Notes: generated by a model from the letters alone, not told the origin. A stretch of DNA of 64,000 bases from a virus (IMGVR_UViG_3300035182_000466:1-64000), one strand, 5' to 3'. Counted from the first letter of the stretch, positions 16,630 through 25,593 are shown. Program-made: numbers and translations.

Positions 16630-16956
16630 TTAGAATAAAGACTTCTTTTCTTTCTTTGAAGCTTTATATTTCTTAGATCTTAAATGCGGATGATACTTAG
16701 CATGACAGGAATGACATACAGCCTTTAAATTGAGTTGCTCATTTGTTCCACCTTTTCTTAAAGGTATTATATGATGAGCATGATTCGCAGTTTTACCACA
16801 GTCTTTACATTTATGATTGGCTAGAATTAAACAAGTGTTGGAGATTTCATCCCAGTCCTCTCCATAATCTTCATAACGTTTTTTGAGAGATTTGCATTTA
16901 TGTTTTGTTTTTAATTCTACTTCACCGAACAATCCGGTTATTTTTTTATCAGGCAT
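16630..16956 (-). CDS. HNH endonuclease (copy 2)
   Basis: 108 residues. CKDCGK and CHSCHAKYH are the zinc knuckles, and AHHIIPLRKGGTNEQLNL is the catalytic HNH core. The segment GEDWDEISNTCLILANHKC matches the copy at 5195 closely. This copy has a longer N-terminus (MPDKKITGLFGEVELKTKHK) and a Lys-rich tail. The 80-base gap upstream contains, on the minus strand, TTTATAAATAAAC. This includes the T4 late-promoter octamer TATAAATA, though a single copy means little. Confidence 0.85.
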   Translation of the reverse strand: MPDKKITGLFGEVELKTKHKCKSLKKRYEDYGEDWDEISNTCLILANHKCKDCGKTANHAHHIIPLRKGGTNEQLNLKAVCHSCHAKYHPHLRSKKYKASKKEKKSLF

Positions 16957-17037
16957 ATTTACTCGTCTAATTTTATTTATGTAAGTTTATTTATAAATTT
17001 CTGAACTGTGATTAATATCCTTACTAATAATTAGTAT

Positions 17038-17259
17038 TTAAGAAACCTCATCTAAATACCTTTTAGATTTACAAAACTCATCAAAGCGTTTAATTAATTC
17101 TTGTTCACTACGATTAAAAAGTAATGGATACTTTCCTTTGGGTGTTCTTATAAAATACTTGTAACCTTGTTTTACTAATTGTACTGTCTTTGGGTCTTTT
17201 CCAAATTCCTTTATAATTTCTACACGTTTAAGTGAAGAACATAAAGCTGTTTTTCTCAT
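17038..17259 (-). CDS. Small leader-bearing hypothetical protein
   Basis: 73 residues from the ATG at 17259 (MRKTALCSSLKRVEI). A GTG four codons earlier overlaps the ribosome site AAGGAG and is rejected. The body QGYKYFIRTPKGKYPLLF followed by a helix EQELIKRFDEFCKSKR resembles the small protein at 12836. Function unknown. Confidence 0.5.
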   Translation of the reverse strand: MRKTALCSSLKRVEIIKEFGKDPKTVQLVKQGYKYFIRTPKGKYPLLFNRSEQELIKRFDEFCKSKRYLDEVS

Positions 17260-17291
17260 AGTGTTAGGCACTCCTTACCTTACGTTAAAGA

Positions 17292-18443
17292 TTATCTACT
17301 ACCAGTAAACCAAACATGCTTACTTTGCTCGCCTAATATCACAGCAGCTTTACGGAATGTACTTAATCTGTTAATAATTGCATCCTTAGCTAAAGACGGC
17401 ATCTGGCACAAGAATTGAATGTCATTATGTATAAATAAGTCTTCTTGAAGTTTTTGGCTTATTTGTGAAATCCACTCATACAGGTTTGATAATCTTGCTC
17501 TAGGTTTCCACTCACGATAGCCAGGAGTGTTCATCATATGGAAGATACAATAGATAGCAGCAGGATAGATATGGGAAATTAATTGATCCTGCTCTTCTGA
17601 ATAATCGGTTTCTCCAACCTGATTCGAAATAAGCATTTGTTGTGAACGTAGGTAATACTTGTAAAGTTCATTTAATAGGTGACCACATCCAGCGATATTA
17701 ACTATGTACTTAGCGGTCATTTGTTTTGTAGATAGGAAAAGGGCATAATATAAAGCCGAATATGGGTGTATCTGACTAGCTGGAATAACTTCAGGTGCAG
17801 ATTCCCAAATTTCTTTATTATATACCCATTCTACATACGGAATTGTATAGAATAATGTAGCTAAATCTAAGTTGTAGATGTAACTATAGTTCTTAGCAAT
17901 TATACCTTTATTTTTAGGCATTGAATGTTGTGCAGCTTCTTTGAAATTAGCAAAGTTCTTTGCTACTGATCCACATACTAAATATAAGTATTCAAAGTCT
18001 TTTATAGATAAGCCTTCCTCAATTATGTCCGCAATATCAATTGCGATTGTAACGAACTCATTCGAATGTTGGTATCCCCAAAAGGTTATTTCTCTATTTA
18101 CCTTTTTTATATTAGCAGGAACAGAATTGTAGAGTAAATCACTGTCTGCACGTAAAGCAAAGGTAAAAGCAATAGTTGAATCGAAACGTAAGACGTTTAC
18201 AGGTTCTTGGCTATAGCCAAAAGAGATGGCAGATAACAAAGAAGTTACGTTACACAATGTAAAGTTTAAAGGAGATGCTAAAATTGCAGATTGACTAAAA
18301 ATAATTTTCTTTAGTCTGTCTATAATTCTATATGTCTTAAGATGACCGTGGTTTCTCCCAACAATTATATTGAAATAACCTTTAGTATTAGGGTTGACTC
18401 TGTCCTTAAAATGATAATCACAAGATTTGTAAGTAAAACGCAT
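17292..18443 (-). CDS. Hypothetical structural-block protein
   Basis: 383 residues, mostly helical, unrecognised. It has a good ribosome site (AAAGGAG before ATG at 18443). Aromatic-rich helices occur throughout (LVCGSVAKNFANFKEAAQHS, IHPYSALYYALFLSTKQM) and a Trp/Tyr-containing segment MMNTPGYREWKPRARLSNLY lies near residue 310. It has neither the basic leader nor an enzyme motif. A capsid-vertex or tail-associated role cannot be excluded. Confidence 0.55.
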   Translation of the reverse strand: MRFTYKSCDYHFKDRVNPNTKGYFNIIVGRNHGHLKTYRIIDRLKKIIFSQSAILASPLNFTLCNVTSLLSAISFGYSQEPVNVLRFDSTIAFTFALRADSDLLYNSVPANIKKVNREITFWGYQHSNEFVTIAIDIADIIEEGLSIKDFEYLYLVCGSVAKNFANFKEAAQHSMPKNKGIIAKNYSYIYNLDLATLFYTIPYVEWVYNKEIWESAPEVIPASQIHPYSALYYALFLSTKQMTAKYIVNIAGCGHLLNELYKYYLRSQQMLISNQVGETDYSEEQDQLISHIYPAAIYCIFHMMNTPGYREWKPRARLSNLYEWISQISQKLQEDLFIHNDIQFLCQMPSLAKDAIINRLSTFRKAAVILGEQSKHVWFTGSR

Positions 18444-18493
18444 TAGCTATCTCCTTTAGTTAGCATCTTAATCACTATTTTCATAGCGAAATG

Positions 18494-19042
18494 TTACCAG
18501 TCTTTTTTTACAAAACGTTTTTTCTCACCTTTACTATTTAAGTAGTAAGCTCGCATTAATTGGTTTAAATCAAATTCATAACAAGGTATTTCAGTAATAC
18601 CTGCCAAGAAAGCTGCAATCAATCTATGATTACCATCAATAAAATATGACCTACCAGTCTTCTTATCCTTAGCAAATAATACCGGTGGAATACTTCCAGG
18701 ATCTTTCTTTAGAAAATCAGCATATTTTCTTACCTTAGCTTTATCTATTCCAGTCATTGGTTTAGTTTCAAATTCCGAAGGATCAGTAATTTTGAATGTT
18801 GCCTTTACCCATTTTGCTGGATTTTTACTTGTTAGCTTTACTTTAAATACTCCTTTTTTAGCTAACCTGAATATGTCTTTACACTTGAATACATAAGCAC
18901 CATGCATAGAAGTAGCGAAATTTGGCATTGAGCGTTTATCTATCTCTGAAGGTGGAACTACATTCTTAACTTTTACTTTTGGACGTGGTTTCTTTTTTAA
19001 AAGAGTACCTGTAGCTATCTGAACTAATATTCTATTATTCAT
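18494..19042 (-). CDS. ParB/sulfiredoxin-like domain protein (second)
   Basis: 182 residues. The second half is a clear ParB/sulfiredoxin-like fold: KVRKYADFLKKDPGSIPPVL followed by FIDGNHRLIAAFLAGITEIP. The D-G-N-H-R box is at about residue 140, typical of the nucleotide-binding site. The N-terminal half is basic (LLKKKPRPKVKVKNVVPPSE). Such domains appear in the multi-domain proteins that phages and conjugative elements deliver into cells. No partition partner (ParA) is visible in the window, so a role in chromosome segregation is not supported. Confidence 0.65.
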   Translation of the reverse strand: MNNRILVQIATGTLLKKKPRPKVKVKNVVPPSEIDKRSMPNFATSMHGAYVFKCKDIFRLAKKGVFKVKLTSKNPAKWVKATFKITDPSEFETKPMTGIDKAKVRKYADFLKKDPGSIPPVLFAKDKKTGRSYFIDGNHRLIAAFLAGITEIPCYEFDLNQLMRAYYLNSKGEKKRFVKKDW

Positions 19043-19058
19043 CTCTATAACCTCTGGT

Positions 19059-20603
19059 TTACAAATCTATATCAATATCTTCTTCTTTTACTTTGTTATT
19101 TTTACGTGAAGTATTCTTTTTTAACAAGTCCGCTACTCTTTTACGCTTTGCTTCTGGTGACAATGACTTTTTAACTTTAGCGTCCTTTACAATTTCTTTA
19201 GTCTTCTCTGTCAGAGACTTTTGCTGTGGTTGTTTTGGTTCTACTGTCACTCGACTAGCTGGACGTAAATGAGTTGTAACATCATCCTTATCTGAGATAT
19301 TTAGTTCTTGTGGTGCAATCTTACGATATTGACGGTACAGGAAGGCCCTATAACTATCTTCTAATTTCTTCTGAGCTTCTTTATCAAGTTTCATCTTAAT
19401 AGCAAACTCTTCTAATAAAGATCTATCATTATTGAATTTCTTGGCAATGTTGCCGCCTGCTGAATCATAGCTTCCAGGTGTATTAAGAACAAAATTTAAT
19501 GTCCATATTCTGCCTTCTGGAACAGGTCTATAACTCAGGCTTCCATTCTTTCCTATTTTAAACATTCTTTTTACATCAGCAAAAATACGAGCACCTATTT
19601 CATAGGCCTTTTCTTTAGTTTCTATCTTAGGCATTAGTTCTAACTTTAGAATGTTTCCATCAATATAAATTTTCTTTACATCTGGTGACTTAAGACCAGA
19701 TTTTTTAAGATCTTGTTCTGAGAAAGGTAAAGACTGAGGACGCAATAGATTTAAAGAATGAATGTCAGTTAGTTTAGTTATTACTTTATTAACCACACCC
19801 TTTACATTATCCTGCCAGTCACCATCAGTTAGATCAAGTTCTGGTGGCAAGTTATGAGAATCACTAGTATGAATTTGATACTTAAAACCAGAGTCTTTTA
19901 AAGCTATGGCCACAATTACAATATCAAAAACTTTCTTTACCCAGTCTTCATCATCTTTAAGTTCTGTCATTTGAATATAACAGAAGTATGCTAATACATG
20001 TTTATCTTTAAACTTAACAACCTTGGGATATACCATTATGTCACAACGTTCATAACGTCCCACAAGTTTAGTTTCCAGCTCTTCTTTAACCTTATTAATT
20101 ATAAACTTAATGTCTCTTGGTATAAGTTTATTACCTGTAGCTCTAAGTTCATTTAATAATGCTGCCTTAGTTTTCCTGCATTGATCCAATATTTTATTTA
20201 CATTCTTCATCTGTTCGGATAAGCCTGGAATTGATTTATACATAGACACATGTCGTGGCAATATACTACTTTCAAATGTAGATATTACATCATCCAGTTC
20301 TACAAGATCATCCCACGTTTTTGCTATCTTCTTTATATCTGCAGGCTTAGTTTGTATAACAATTTCTGGTACTACCTTAGACTTTTTGGTAGTCATTGTT
20401 CTTTCAGATGGTGATGTAGCAGCTAAGGCTTGAGATGTAAGTTTAATCATTATCTTTGACTTACTTATCTCAGATAATATGTTATCTAAAACCTCTGTCT
20501 TCTGCTTTAAATATTTCAATACATCTTCAACTACTTTTTTACTTTCATTTGGATTTCTAGCTTGATTATACTGAAATAGAAATCCTTCAGATATTCTTGA
20601 CAT
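19059..20603 (-). CDS. Hypothetical structural-block protein
   Basis: 514 residues, not recognised. A helical N-terminal third contains an internal MIKLTSQALAATSPSERT, which is curiously like the leader of other genes in the block. A central alpha/beta region (YERCDIMVYPKVVKFKDKHV, then VFDIVIVAIALKDSGFKYQI) leads to a second domain around EGRIWTLNFVLNTPGSYDSA. A Lys-rich low-complexity tail ends EEDIDIDL. The pattern looks like a virion-associated protein with a disordered end. Confidence 0.55.
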   Translation of the reverse strand: MSRISEGFLFQYNQARNPNESKKVVEDVLKYLKQKTEVLDNILSEISKSKIMIKLTSQALAATSPSERTMTTKKSKVVPEIVIQTKPADIKKIAKTWDDLVELDDVISTFESSILPRHVSMYKSIPGLSEQMKNVNKILDQCRKTKAALLNELRATGNKLIPRDIKFIINKVKEELETKLVGRYERCDIMVYPKVVKFKDKHVLAYFCYIQMTELKDDEDWVKKVFDIVIVAIALKDSGFKYQIHTSDSHNLPPELDLTDGDWQDNVKGVVNKVITKLTDIHSLNLLRPQSLPFSEQDLKKSGLKSPDVKKIYIDGNILKLELMPKIETKEKAYEIGARIFADVKRMFKIGKNGSLSYRPVPEGRIWTLNFVLNTPGSYDSAGGNIAKKFNNDRSLLEEFAIKMKLDKEAQKKLEDSYRAFLYRQYRKIAPQELNISDKDDVTTHLRPASRVTVEPKQPQQKSLTEKTKEIVKDAKVKKSLSPEAKRKRVADLLKKNTSRKNNKVKEEDIDIDL

Positions 20604-20616
20604 GTTAGCCCCCGTA

Positions 20617-21255
20617 CTACCTTTCTAAAGGTTTAACTTTTAAAATATTATATTTATCATTTTCTGTTTCTGTTGTATTGGTATCTATTACTTCAGTTGA
20701 GGTTGCATATACTCCATTTATAGAAAATATATCTTTAGCCCATTTACTACAAGATGGACACAATAACATGTTAGGATAGGCATCACTACGAAGAAAAGAC
20801 TCTCCACAATTACTACAAAATCTTACTGTAGGTTTTATATGTTCAAGTGGTGAATCGTATATTGGATCATCAATATCTTCAGGTTCTACAACCTTGTTTC
20901 GCTTAACTTGAGTCCTTACAGGTTTATTTGCCACAGGTTCATTTATTTCTATCTCAATATCTTCATCATCCAGCTCTTTTTTATTATTTTTATATGTCAT
21001 ATTTGGTTTTATCTTTGGGGTTACAGGACTTTTCTTACTGGTTAGAAACTTTTCTTTTATCTCCTTTGGAATCCGTTTAGCCCAAGTATAATTAAATAGC
21101 TCCTCTAGTTTAGGCGTCCACTTTTTACCAGAAGACTTTATAAAAAGTTTTGCTTTAACTTTAACAGCTAATTCAGACAAGTTCTTAACCTTACCTTTCA
21201 TTATCAACAAAACAAACTTATTTATTAGTCTTTCATTTTCTGTTAGGCGAGCCAC
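20617..21255 (-). CDS. Zinc-ribbon hypothetical protein
   Basis: 212 residues. A basic N-terminal domain (LSELAVKVKAKLFIKSSGKK) is followed by a long acidic/basic linker. A zinc ribbon at about residues 148-170 has knuckles CSNC and CPSC about 18 residues apart. Such ribbons occur in phage transcription factors and packaging proteins, but nothing more specific can be said. Confidence 0.55.
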   Translation of the reverse strand: MARLTENERLINKFVLLIMKGKVKNLSELAVKVKAKLFIKSSGKKWTPKLEELFNYTWAKRIPKEIKEKFLTSKKSPVTPKIKPNMTYKNNKKELDDEDIEIEINEPVANKPVRTQVKRNKVVEPEDIDDPIYDSPLEHIKPTVRFCSNCGESFLRSDAYPNMLLCPSCSKWAKDIFSINGVYATSTEVIDTNTTETENDKYNILKVKPLER

Positions 21256-21265
21256 AATCTATCAC

Positions 21266-22372
21266 CTACCTTTCTAATAGTTTCAATTTTTTTAGTATTG
21301 TCTGAGTTTCTATATTTTGTATTAATCGACCTTGTACTGATGTCTTTATTAAGACGTCTTGAAAAGGTCCTTCATAAAAAGGTTGTATATCAAATACCAT
21401 CCACATCCTTTCCCAGGATGGGACATATACAATATCATTAACCTGAGGATTACTTATAACTGGCGGTAATTCAATGGTTATTGATTGAAGATTAAAAAAG
21501 CTAGTATAGTCTTTACTTATAGAAAACTGAGGAAAGTTAGCATGTATATCTATACCGAAGTCAAACTCTAAAAAGACATGAGTAAAAACGTCTTCTCGTA
21601 CTTGAATTTCTAAGGTAGTTCCTTTAGAAATATTAATCCATTCTTGAGTAAGTCTTTCTCCATGAATGTATAGATATGCATCTAATGGTGTAACATTATT
21701 ATAAATCCTATATCTCATTTTAGAGAAAAACTTAGGAACCTTTATATCAAAAGCAACATAGCTATTATCTATCTTCTTTTCAAATGAATTAGGAAAGCTA
21801 GTTTGATTTATCATGTATCCTTCATAAGAAGAAACTGTATGAGTAGTCAAGCTATAAAACTGTGATCCTATTGGTTGTAATAATGGTGTAAAGCCTGTTC
21901 TAAAACATATACCACAATCAACACCCTTATGAAATAAATTAGGAAATAAAGGATTTGGTGAAGCAGAGGATTCAGTAGTTTCATCCGAATCATCTAGTAA
22001 ATAATCCTCTTCATGCATCACCGAGTTTAATGGTTCTGTTGGCATTGTTCCAAACAATGGACTTTTTAACAAAGTTGAAAATGTAACTTCTGTAGGGCTA
22101 GCCTTTGGACTTACGTCAGAGTATTCTTTAAGATCAGGAGAAACTTCATAATTCAAAGAAGGTTGTTCTTCAGGTTTATTCATAGCATGGCAGGTACAAG
22201 TATACCCATTCTTTATCTGCTGATAGTAAAGAATAGGAGGACTATCTACTAGAAAAGAATTTTGCTGAAAATTTTGCCTAGCTTTCTGCAACTCATCCCT
22301 TCTTTGATCTGCGTATTTACCAATAAAGTTTTTAGCCATTATTGGATTTTTAGCGGACAGTCTTTGTACCAT
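21266..22372 (-). CDS. Cys-rich neck or tail-associated structural protein
   Basis: 368 residues, first gene of the minus-strand block. Early on it has CTCHAMNKPEE, and at about residue 153 DCGICFRTGFTPL; together these give a possible metal site. The C-terminal 200 residues are beta-rich (TSFPNSFEKKIDNSYVAFDI, VREDVFTHVFLEFDFGIDIH, DIVYVPSWERMWMVFDIQPF). The overall style resembles connector or baseplate proteins of large myoviruses that carry CxxC-GTG-like boxes. Its start at 22372 faces the divergent promoter region. Confidence 0.5.
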   Translation of the reverse strand: MVQRLSAKNPIMAKNFIGKYADQRRDELQKARQNFQQNSFLVDSPPILYYQQIKNGYTCTCHAMNKPEEQPSLNYEVSPDLKEYSDVSPKASPTEVTFSTLLKSPLFGTMPTEPLNSVMHEEDYLLDDSDETTESSASPNPLFPNLFHKGVDCGICFRTGFTPLLQPIGSQFYSLTTHTVSSYEGYMINQTSFPNSFEKKIDNSYVAFDIKVPKFFSKMRYRIYNNVTPLDAYLYIHGERLTQEWINISKGTTLEIQVREDVFTHVFLEFDFGIDIHANFPQFSISKDYTSFFNLQSITIELPPVISNPQVNDIVYVPSWERMWMVFDIQPFYEGPFQDVLIKTSVQGRLIQNIETQTILKKLKLLER

Positions 22373-22410
22373 ATTAATTTCCTCATAATACTTATGTGAT
22401 AATTTAAATA

Positions 22411-22430
22411 TCTTATTTTAAATTACATAG
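22411..22430 (-). promoter_or_regulatory. Promoter-like motif TATGTAATTTAAAATA (leftward)
   Basis: Minus-strand copy of the TTAYRTAATTTA motif about 40 bases before the 21266-22372 gene. It lies in the 174-base divergent gap where transcription direction switches for the whole window. Confidence 0.5.
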
Positions 22431-22480
22431 ATTTTAACTTCATAACCACAAAATACCTCATTTTCATATAATTTATATTA

Positions 22481-22500
22481 TTATATAATTTAAATATATG
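22481..22500 (+). promoter_or_regulatory. Promoter-like motif TTATATAATTTAAATATA (rightward)
   Basis: Plus-strand copy of the motif about 50 bases before the RuvC-like gene, back to back with the leftward copy at 22411. A second, weaker version (CATATAATTTATATT) is at 22465-22479. Confidence 0.5.
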
Positions 22501-22546
22501 ATAAGTAGTAACTGTAAATAATAATAGAGGAATAATAGAGGTAGTT

Positions 22547-23221
22547 ATGCTCATATTGTCAGATGATCCAGCAACACGGAATTATGGAAGATCCTTGATT
22601 GAAGTAGATGATAATATAAAAAATGATAAGTTGCGCTTTAAAATAAAGAAAGCGTGGCTAGTAAAGAGTACTATACTTAATACAGATGTCAAAGGTGACA
22701 TCTCAAAGATTTTAGCTAAGTTTTCAAAAAATGCAAGAAAAACATATAGAAAATATGGATTTAATTATTATGCGGCTGAGAGATTCATGCCTAGAGGTGG
22801 GGCTGGAACTGTTCAAGGCTGTGAAGTCATAGCTATGATGCTATGTCTGAATGTAAGAGCATTTAAAACCGCTGAAAGTAGGCTTTTACCTGCGGTTGTA
22901 TGGAAAACACAGATAAAAAGGTATTATGACTTAAAAGATTTATATAAACAGATAAAACCATGTCCTGATCACTTATTAGATGCAACTTTAATAGGATTAT
23001 ACACGGTATATTCACGGTTAAAAATAAAGCCATTTTCGACTTTAGATAAGAAGGATATAAAGTACATAATAACTAGGCTAAAGTCAATAGGTACAAGGAT
23101 AAAGGTAAAAGAAGATGAAAGTAAAAGACTTGAAAGGGAAGCTAGAAAAGAAGAAAAGAAAAAGACTTCTACTCCTAGAACAGTTAAGAACAAGAAAAAT
23201 AGAATCAAGCGAAGGTCTTGA
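22547..23221 (+). CDS. RuvC-like Holliday junction resolvase
   Basis: 224 residues. The start MLILSDDPATRNYGRSLIEV matches the first catalytic strand of RuvC-type RNase H-fold nucleases (D-P-A-x-x-N-x-G). AERFMPRGGAGTVQGCEVIA supplies the catalytic Glu and the following helix. PCPDHLLDATLIGLY supplies the final Asp pair. These enzymes cut four-way junctions; in phages they resolve recombination and branched DNA before packaging. The C-terminal 45 residues are highly charged (KRLEREARKEEKKK, KNKKNRIKRRS). The gene starts the rightward transcript after the divergent promoter gap, and its last 107 bases overlap the next gene in another frame. Confidence 0.75.
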   Translation: MLILSDDPATRNYGRSLIEVDDNIKNDKLRFKIKKAWLVKSTILNTDVKGDISKILAKFSKNARKTYRKYGFNYYAAERFMPRGGAGTVQGCEVIAMMLCLNVRAFKTAESRLLPAVVWKTQIKRYYDLKDLYKQIKPCPDHLLDATLIGLYTVYSRLKIKPFSTLDKKDIKYIITRLKSIGTRIKVKEDESKRLEREARKEEKKKTSTPRTVKNKKNRIKRRS

Positions 23222-23810
23222 TAAGTTAAAGACCTTAGAAAGTGAAATACTCAGTTTAATCAAGAAAATAGAGGAAAAACCATTCGATGAATACGAAGTT
23301 ACAGATAAATCTATATCAGAAGAACGTGAGATATTACTTCAGGATTTTATGGAAAGTGTAGAAGCTAAAATTATGGTAATACGTCAATTATATGGTGTAG
23401 ATGAACCAGAGGCTTCAAAAAGAGAACTTACGGAACTGTTAGGCTTAATCAATGAGAACATAAAAATTCAAGGAGATGAGATTAATAGATTATCTAAAGT
23501 ACACAAAGATTATAATGATCATAAAGATATATCTGTTGGTAAATCGTTATTAAAATCTACATCTTCATCTACATCAAAAAAGATATATGTAAAAAGAAGA
23601 AGTAAGGAAAAATCTGAAATAGATAAATGGAATGATAAACTAGATAAACTAATATTATTAGAAAGTAAAAAAGAAAAAAGAGCGTTAGAACAAAAAGAAA
23701 AAATGGAAGCAAAGAGAATTTTTCGTAGGAAAAAGGAAAATTTTCAAAAAATATCAGGTAGTTATGTTAAGAAAAAAAATAATAAAAAATCCATAGAAAT
23801 GCCGTTTTGA
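23115..23810 (+). CDS. Charged coiled-coil protein overlapping the resolvase gene
   Basis: 231 residues, nearly all Lys/Glu-rich helix with coiled-coil character (KIESSEGLDKLKTLESEILS, then INENIKIQGDEINRLSKVH). The ATG at 23115 has AAGG upstream and makes a 107-base overlap with the resolvase. A later ATG at 23349 would avoid the overlap but lose 78 residues, including good coiled coil. The base composition suits Lys codons in both frames, so the overlap itself is weak evidence. A frame slip producing a resolvase/coiled-coil fusion is possible but unproven. No family recognised. Confidence 0.55.
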   Translation: MKVKDLKGKLEKKKRKRLLLLEQLRTRKIESSEGLDKLKTLESEILSLIKKIEEKPFDEYEVTDKSISEEREILLQDFMESVEAKIMVIRQLYGVDEPEASKRELTELLGLINENIKIQGDEINRLSKVHKDYNDHKDISVGKSLLKSTSSSTSKKIYVKRRSKEKSEIDKWNDKLDKLILLESKKEKRALEQKEKMEAKRIFRRKKENFQKISGSYVKKKNNKKSIEMPF

Positions 23811-23820
23811 CAAGAAAATC

Positions 23821-23840
23821 TTTGTAATTTAAATATACAT
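23821..23840 (+). promoter_or_regulatory. Promoter-like motif TTTGTAATTTAAATATACAT
   Basis: Copy of the TAATTTA motif just after the coiled-coil gene and about 90 bases before the first clear fold of the large non-coding region. Because no gene follows for 1.9 kb, this is the natural promoter for a long non-coding RNA. Confidence 0.5.
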
Positions 23841-23914
23841 AAATGTAAATATATATGTGTGGTTATAATTTTTATAGTACAAACAATAATCCTATTGTTT
23901 TTAGTATAAAGATT

Positions 23915-25210
23915 ATAACCCGGCACTGCGTTTCCACAAAGTGTACTTACACGGGAAACAACCATCACAAGAGATGGCGTCACCAGTGCACGTCGAGCCG
24001 ATAAAATGGTGGGCTGCGTTATTTGATTCAACAGGTGTGATTCTACCTGGAATAACGTAACGGGGAATCGAATCAAAAGATGAAGTCATAGAGTTGCTCC
24101 TGTTAAGACCATAGTCTCTTGCTGAAGATGAAGGCCATAGCAATGAATAGACCGTGAGGTCTTCCGAATAGATGGTTACTATTCGGCTATCACGATACAT
24201 TGTTCTTGAGCTCACAGGATGGGCCTCGACATGATATGGCGCAAGATGTAACCACTATGCTCTAATGCTGATAGTCCATGATAAGGATATGAAGGTTGGT
24301 AATCGAGGTTACTAAACAGGCAGAATTGTAATCATGGATATCGTACTACATGGCATGTATAACAGGATTGATGTAAGGTCGCATGTACCTATTATGGATA
24401 ACTATACTAACTTTGGCACTAGTTATATCTAGGACATGGACAAGATAAGTTTATATATTTCGAGAGAGTATATAGACAAAGTTATAGTCAGAACTACCAA
24501 AGTAGAGGGAGATACTCGCCACTAGGTAAACAGGATTTCTCGTCATATAAGACAATCAATCATTGCAATGACAAATAGAAATCTAAGCGTTTTAAGTGGG
24601 AACTGATAGGAATAGTATATCAGCAGGCTCCTGAAAATGGCCTATAACACCTACATCAGATATAATGACCTCTGCCTGTGGAGAGCTTACAGGTTCTGGA
24701 ATATGAAAGCAGAGTGACATCTGTGAAAGCGGACCAGACCGCAAGTCTACGTGAATGTTATTATCAAAGATCGCCGTTATATACGTTATGCCTGACAACT
24801 TAATGTATATAAATGTTGATATTCTTCTAGTCAAAGAGTATTAAAGGATCTGAGGTAATGTTAATCAGCGGACGTAGCCAACGTTTTGTTAAACGTTGAA
24901 CCTTTAAGAAGAGTCTCTTAAAGGCCGTAGTCAGGGATGGTAGCCCTGCCAATAATTTATACCATTTCCAGAAAGAAAGACCACCCGTCCTAGACCTAGG
25001 GAATTATCAATATTATCGTATGCAACTCCGATTTGATGCCTCGGGAGAGGTATCGGGTATTTGAAGGAGCGTTTTTATGCGAGTTCAAGTACTTGGCTGT
25101 AACGCTAGACCTGGAGGCCATAAGTTGATAATTCGAGGTAAAAACTCGATAAATTCCCTCAACCGAGGGGATTGTTCCGACCGGCTCTATCGGTATTATA
25201 ATCCCATAGG
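23915..25210 (+). ncRNA. Giant structured non-coding RNA candidate (about 1.3 kb core)
   Basis: No reading frame here resembles a gene, and the base mix is visibly richer in G and C than the neighbours. Perfect or near-perfect helices are dense. GCACTG (23923) pairs with CAGTGC (23984) around the two hairpins GTTTCC/GGAAAC and CCATC/GATGG, a clean three-way junction. AGACC-GTGA-GGTCT (24149-24162) has a GNRA loop and sits beside CCGAATAG/CTATTCGG (24164-24186), both inside ATAGC/GCTAT. Others are ATAACTA/TAGTTAT (24398-24426), CAACGTTT/AAACGTTG (24879-24898) and CCTTTAAGA/TCTTAAAGG (24901-24924). CCTC-GGGA-GAGG lies inside CCGAT/ATCGG (25028-25056). The loop of CAGGG/CCCTG (ATGGTA, 24937) can pair with TACCAT (24960), a pseudoknot. 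Giant phage RNAs such as GOLLD and ROOL are the obvious comparison. Confidence 0.75.
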
Positions 25211-25593
25211 CTTTCAAAACTTCCATAAAACTCCAAAATTCAAAAAAAGATTAGATAGCGTTGCGAAGCAACGCAAAGCTAAACGAAGTTTAGATTTAAT
25301 TAAAACGTACACAACATTAGGTAAGATACAATAGATGTTGGTTTATATCGTATCGGCTTTATATAGTATCGGCTTTAGATCTTTTCAGGTTTTAAGCACC
25401 TCCTCAGCTTATCCGTACCGGCTAATCTCATCCAATCTTTACCAAACCCAAAGATCCTACCAAAACGAAGTAATTCCTATCTATGTTATTCTATATCTGA
25501 CCTCAATAGTTTTAAAATTCTTATTCTTGTTGTCTAAAGCCAACAAGGGCTTGAGCTTACGCTCCAGCATCTGCTCTTTAAGAGCATTAAAGT
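25211..25593 (+). other. 3' part of the non-coding region with simple hairpins and a direct repeat
   Basis: This stretch holds no convincing gene. Two adjacent hairpins with GAA loops occur: GCGTTGC/GCAACGC (25258-25274) and CTAAAC/GTTTAG (25279-25293). A short direct repeat TATCGGCTTTA occurs at 25351 and 25367. Further on are TTGTTG/CAACAA, GAGC-TTAC-GCTC and TGCTCT-TTA-AGAGCA, the last at about 25572-25586. It probably forms the tail of the large transcript. An open frame here (25335-25682) has no ribosome site and runs through these hairpins. Confidence 0.55.

Noticed and set aside
24100-24340. Group I or group II intron
   Set aside because: Short strings such as ATAGTCC resemble intron core elements, but no full P7/P3 set, no domain V and no interrupted gene flanks the region.
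23915-25210. tRNA or tmRNA genes in the non-coding region
   Set aside because: I looked for a GTTCRA T-loop with matching arms and a 7-bp acceptor stem. GTTCAAG at 25084 and similar strings lack a 3' partner, and no cloverleaf can be drawn on either strand.
23762-25226. Minus-strand frames across the non-coding region
   Set aside because: Short, without ribosome sites or family features, and lying through paired RNA segments.
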